A DNA stretch of 64,000 nt from Pseudomonadota bacterium (lineage in GTDB: Bacteria; Pseudomonadota; Alphaproteobacteria; Rhizobiales; MH13): NCBI GenBank assembly GCA_039024915.1, contig JBCCPK010000001.1, positions 434,001 through 498,000 of the forward strand. Reading direction: 5' to 3'. The translations under genes were made by a program, and so were the position numbers. How positions within the stretch are numbered: position 1 is the first letter of the stretch; the number at the start of each line of letters is the position of its first letter. The notes beneath the pieces are model-generated. The model saw only the letters and a list, made by a program, of their open reading frames with translations. It did not search any database and was not told where the DNA came from. Positions 61,687 through 64,000 of the stretch are shown piece after piece.

Positions 61687-62805
61687 ATGCGTGTACTGCA
61701 ACTCATCCCCGAACTTGAGACCGGCGGAGCCGAACGCACGACGATTGATATTGCTATCGCCCTGGTCGAGGCGCGGAAAGGCGCTTGGGTCGTCAGCGAG
61801 GGCGGACGCATGGTGCAAGAGCTGCCAGCCGAAGCTCACCATCGGACCTTGCCGGTCAAATCGAAAAATCCGCTTGTTATCCTTGCAAACGCAGTCCGGA
61901 TCGCTCGGCTGTGTCGGCGTGAGAACATTTCGATCATTCACGCTCGAAGCCGTGCGCCGGCCTGGTCCGGGTTGATCGCTGCGCATTTGGTCGGAGCCAG
62001 ATTCGTAACGACCTACCATGGTGCTTATAGGGGCCAGAACGCCGCCAAGCGGTGGTATAATTCGGTTATGGCGCGTGGAGATGCCGTTGTTGCGAACTCA
62101 AAGTTCACAGAAGCGTCTATCGCCAAGGTCTATCCGTTCGCCCGCAGTCAGCTTGTTACCATTCCCCGAGGAACAGACCTCGGTCAGTTCGATGGGCATG
62201 CGAAGCCTTATGACTGGCGCCTGCCGGCCAACGCACGGACGATTGTCCAGATTGCCCGGCTGACCGAATGGAAGGGGCAGGCCGTGGCGATTGAAGCGCT
62301 TCAACTGCTCGACGAAAACACCCACCTTGTCCTGTGTGGTGATGATCAAGGGCGAGCCGGCTACAAGAAAACGCTCGAAGAACGAGCCGAAAGACACGGT
62401 TTGACCGATCGCGTGCATTTCGTGGGCCACGCCGATCCAGCCCGAGCGCTCGCCTCAGCGGATGTGTGTATCGTCCCATCAATTCGGCCAGAGGCCTTTG
62501 GGCGGGCTGCAGTGGAAGCGCAGGCCGCCGGCGTTCCGGTGGTTGTTTCGCAACTCGGTGCTGTTGGGGAAACGGTCATGGCACCCCCCAATGTTCCCGA
62601 AACAGCCCGGACAGGCTGGCACGTCACTGCAAACGATGCGTCGGCTTTGGCTCAAGGCATCACCGAAGCGCTTACTCTTGCGCCCGCTGCACGCGATGCC
62701 CACGTCAAGCGGGCAAGCGAGCACGCGCGGCGACATTTTTCACTCAGCGCCATGCGATCTGCTACTCTCGCCGTTTACGAACGCTTAGCCGCATCAGGCA
62801 GCTGA
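61687..62805 (+). CDS. glycosyltransferase family 4
   Basis: A 372-residue GT-B fold enzyme that uses a nucleotide sugar. The N-terminal domain starts with [23 protein letters not shown], the acceptor-side glycine-rich loop. The C-terminal domain has [18 protein letters not shown] and the donor-binding ExxxxxxxE region in [24 protein letters not shown]. Such enzymes build cell-surface polysaccharide or lipopolysaccharide. It begins 81 bases from the divergent hydrolase and ends 110 bases before infC. Another glycosyltransferase lies beyond infC, so a surface glycan role is likely. Confidence 0.92.
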   Translation: MRVLQLIPELETGGAERTTIDIAIALVEARKGAWVVSEGGRMVQELPAEAHHRTLPVKSKNPLVILANAVRIARLCRRENISIIHARSRAPAWSGLIAAHLVGARFVTTYHGAYRGQNAAKRWYNSVMARGDAVVANSKFTEASIAKVYPFARSQLVTIPRGTDLGQFDGHAKPYDWRLPANARTIVQIARLTEWKGQAVAIEALQLLDENTHLVLCGDDQGRAGYKKTLEERAERHGLTDRVHFVGHADPARALASADVCIVPSIRPEAFGRAAVEAQAAGVPVVVSQLGAVGETVMAPPNVPETARTGWHVTANDASALAQGITEALTLAPAARDAHVKRASEHARRHFSLSAMRSATLAVYERLAASGS

Positions 62806-62902
62806 TCAGACCACACGCTTCAAAGGTGTATTTTTGGTCGCAGGACTGCTTGCAAGCGGGCGTTCCATGCGGCACAAACTGCATCCCATCATTCAACGTT
62901 CA

Positions 62903-62918
62903 AGGAGACAAAGCCATT
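62903..62918 (+). promoter_or_regulatory. infC ribosome-binding site and ATT start
   Basis: AGGAG (62903-62907) lies 8 bases before an in-frame ATT (62916-62918). IF-3 rejects non-standard start codons, so an AUU start lets IF-3 limit its own synthesis. Confidence 0.8.
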
Positions 62919-63527
62919 CGCCGTCCGCACCGTAGTCAAGCCGTTGTCAAAGAAGGCCCTCGCACAAACGACAAAATCCGCGTCCCCACCGTCCAGCTCA
63001 TAGATGAAAACGGTGACAATCGCGGTGAGACCGATACCAGTGAAGCTCTTGAGATCGCGATGGCCGCTGGTCTCGACCTGGTGGAGATTTCACCGAACGC
63101 CCAACCACCGGTCTGCAAGATCATGGATTTTGGGCGCTTCAAATATCAGCAGCAAAAGAAGGCTGCCGAGGCGAAGAAAAAGCAGAAGACCGTTGAGGTC
63201 AAAGAAGTGAAGATGCGGCCCAACATCGACATCCATGATTACGATGTGAAAATGCGCAACGCGCGCCGCTTCTTCAACACAGGCGACAAGGTGAAATTCA
63301 CGTTGCGGTTCCGGGGTCGCGAAATGGCCCACCAAGAGCTGGGCATGAACGTTCTCATGCGCGTGAAGGATGAGACCGAAGACTACGCAAAGGTCGAGGC
63401 GCATCCGAAAATGGAAGGCCGTCAGATGATGATGGTTCTTGCGCCCATCCCGCAAATGGTCGGCAAGATCGACGTCAAGGGTGAAGTCGAGCCCGAAAAT
63501 GACGGCCCGGAGCACGATGAGGACTAG
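62916..63527 (+). CDS. infC: translation initiation factor IF-3
   Basis: A 203-residue factor that binds the 30S subunit, prevents premature 50S joining and checks the start codon and initiator tRNA. The N-domain has [17 protein letters not shown] and [40 protein letters not shown]; the C-domain has [43 protein letters not shown] and ends with an acidic tail. There is no ATG in a fitting place. The ATT at 62916 is in frame and has an ideal Shine-Dalgarno sequence, giving IRRPHRSQ as the first residues, as in relatives. The open frame upstream to 62466 lies inside the glycosyltransferase and is not real. rpmI and rplT do not follow here. Confidence 0.95.
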   Translation: MRRPHRSQAVVKEGPRTNDKIRVPTVQLIDENGDNRGETDTSEALEIAMAAGLDLVEISPNAQPPVCKIMDFGRFKYQQQKKAAEAKKKQKTVEVKEVKMRPNIDIHDYDVKMRNARRFFNTGDKVKFTLRFRGREMAHQELGMNVLMRVKDETEDYAKVEAHPKMEGRQMMMVLAPIPQMVGKIDVKGEVEPENDGPEHDED

Positions 63528-63607
63528 AGCGGCAGCAAGGACACACGATCTGGAGCGCTGCTTGCCCTGGAATTATTGACGACGCTCTAAAGGCGGTGAT
63601 GCCTGTC

Positions 63608-64000
63608 TCAATCTGCCAAGCTCGCCTCAACAAGCCTGTTCCATTCGCCGGTAACTTTAGCGCGCGAAAACTGTGTTTGGTAGGTTTCAAAGCAACGCTG
63701 CTGGATACTGGCCAAGGTTTTTGGATGGTTTGAGGCTTCTTCCAGCTGGCTAGCCACCAGATCAAGCGTTTCCGGTGTCAGTGTCCAACCTATATCGTAG
63801 CGATCAATCCAATTGGCGATCGCGCTGTCCTGCGGACCCGCGTAGAGCACCGGCCGGCCCGTCGCCAAACTACCGAAGAACTTGGACGGAACGGCAACGC
63901 CGGACCATTCCGGGAAGAGGCTGGCCATATGGATGTCAGCGCTCCCCAGCCTCTTCTCAAGCATCTCAATTGGCGCGAACCCGGCAAACGAGATGTTGGT
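63608..64000 (-). CDS. glycosyltransferase, C-terminal part (cut by window edge)
   Basis: The last 130 residues of a larger protein whose start lies beyond the window. The frame stays open to the edge. ISFAGFAPIEMLEKRLGSADIHMASLFPEWSGVAVPSKFFGSLATGRPVLYAG is typical of the donor-binding end of WcaI-like GT4 glycosyltransferases, with the PSKFF and GRPVLY segments that contact the nucleotide sugar. It converges on infC with an 80-base gap. Probable role in surface polysaccharide synthesis. Confidence 0.85.
   Translation of the reverse strand, partial: TNISFAGFAPIEMLEKRLGSADIHMASLFPEWSGVAVPSKFFGSLATGRPVLYAGPQDSAIANWIDRYDIGWTLTPETLDLVASQLEEASNHPKTLASIQQRCFETYQTQFSRAKVTGEWNRLVEASLAD

Noticed and set aside
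62466-62915. 150-residue N-terminal extension of the infC frame
   Set aside because: Lies within the glycosyltransferase gene in another frame, has no similarity to IF-3, and the ATT with a Shine-Dalgarno sequence explains the real start.

Overview
The window looks like a chromosomal segment from an alphaproteobacterium, most likely of the Hyphomicrobiales (Rhizobiales) type. Supporting signs are the aa3 oxidase operon order (coxB-coxA-ctaB-coxF-ctaG-coxC-DUF983-surf1) with the small CoxF protein, a BacA/SbmA transporter, an IalB-family secreted protein, a PodJ-like polarity protein with Sel1 repeats, and a TIGR02186/TauE pair. Base composition is evenly GC-rich by eye. I saw no insertion sequence, prophage, CRISPR array, tRNA or rRNA. 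The genus cannot be set from this sequence.

Layout. 0-8 kb: mscL; a CrbS-like sensor kinase fused to a symporter domain, facing a LuxR-type response regulator; a small membrane protein; a translationally coupled esterase and double-hotdog thioesterase; a secreted coiled-coil protein. 8-14 kb: the first half of the ligase-associated DNA damage set (Lhr-like helicase and PdeM), then a TauE/SafE exporter operon. 14-20 kb: the 1525-residue PodJ-like protein, a MerR regulator behind a promoter of MerR architecture, and an HCCA isomerase. 20-25.5 kb: SbmA/BacA, the second half of the DNA damage set (beta-CASP exonuclease and ATP-dependent ligase), a GST and a GNAT. 25.5-32 kb: cytochrome c oxidase and its assembly factors. 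32-40 kb: IalB, a CPA2 antiporter coupled to a MATE exporter, an EamA transporter, a patatin, an Asp-nucleophile hydrolase and a cytochrome b561.

40-51 kb is one eleven-gene minus-strand operon for nucleoside capture and breakdown. It encodes a BMP-family binding protein, a double ATPase, an unrecognised secreted protein, two permeases, cytidine deaminase, purine nucleoside phosphorylase, thymidine phosphorylase, phosphopentomutase, adenosine deaminase and uracil phosphoribosyltransferase. Its promoter region holds two GTTC-NN-GAAC palindromes 117 bp apart and faces mgsA and glk, so pentose release and triose/hexose entry share a control region.

53-64 kb: a long coiled-coil protein that may be filament-like, a LacI-type regulator whose ribosome-binding site lies inside a perfect dyad, a YnjBCD-type ABC transporter, an ABHD10-like hydrolase, a GT4 glycosyltransferase, infC starting at a rare ATT codon, and the 3' end of a second glycosyltransferase cut by the window edge.

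No single unknown multigene system stands out. The best leads are the unknown protein embedded in the nucleoside transporter operon, the paired operators in front of that operon, the coiled-coil protein at 53.3-54.8 kb, the MerR-type promoter at 18.6 kb, and the DNA damage set split over two loci.
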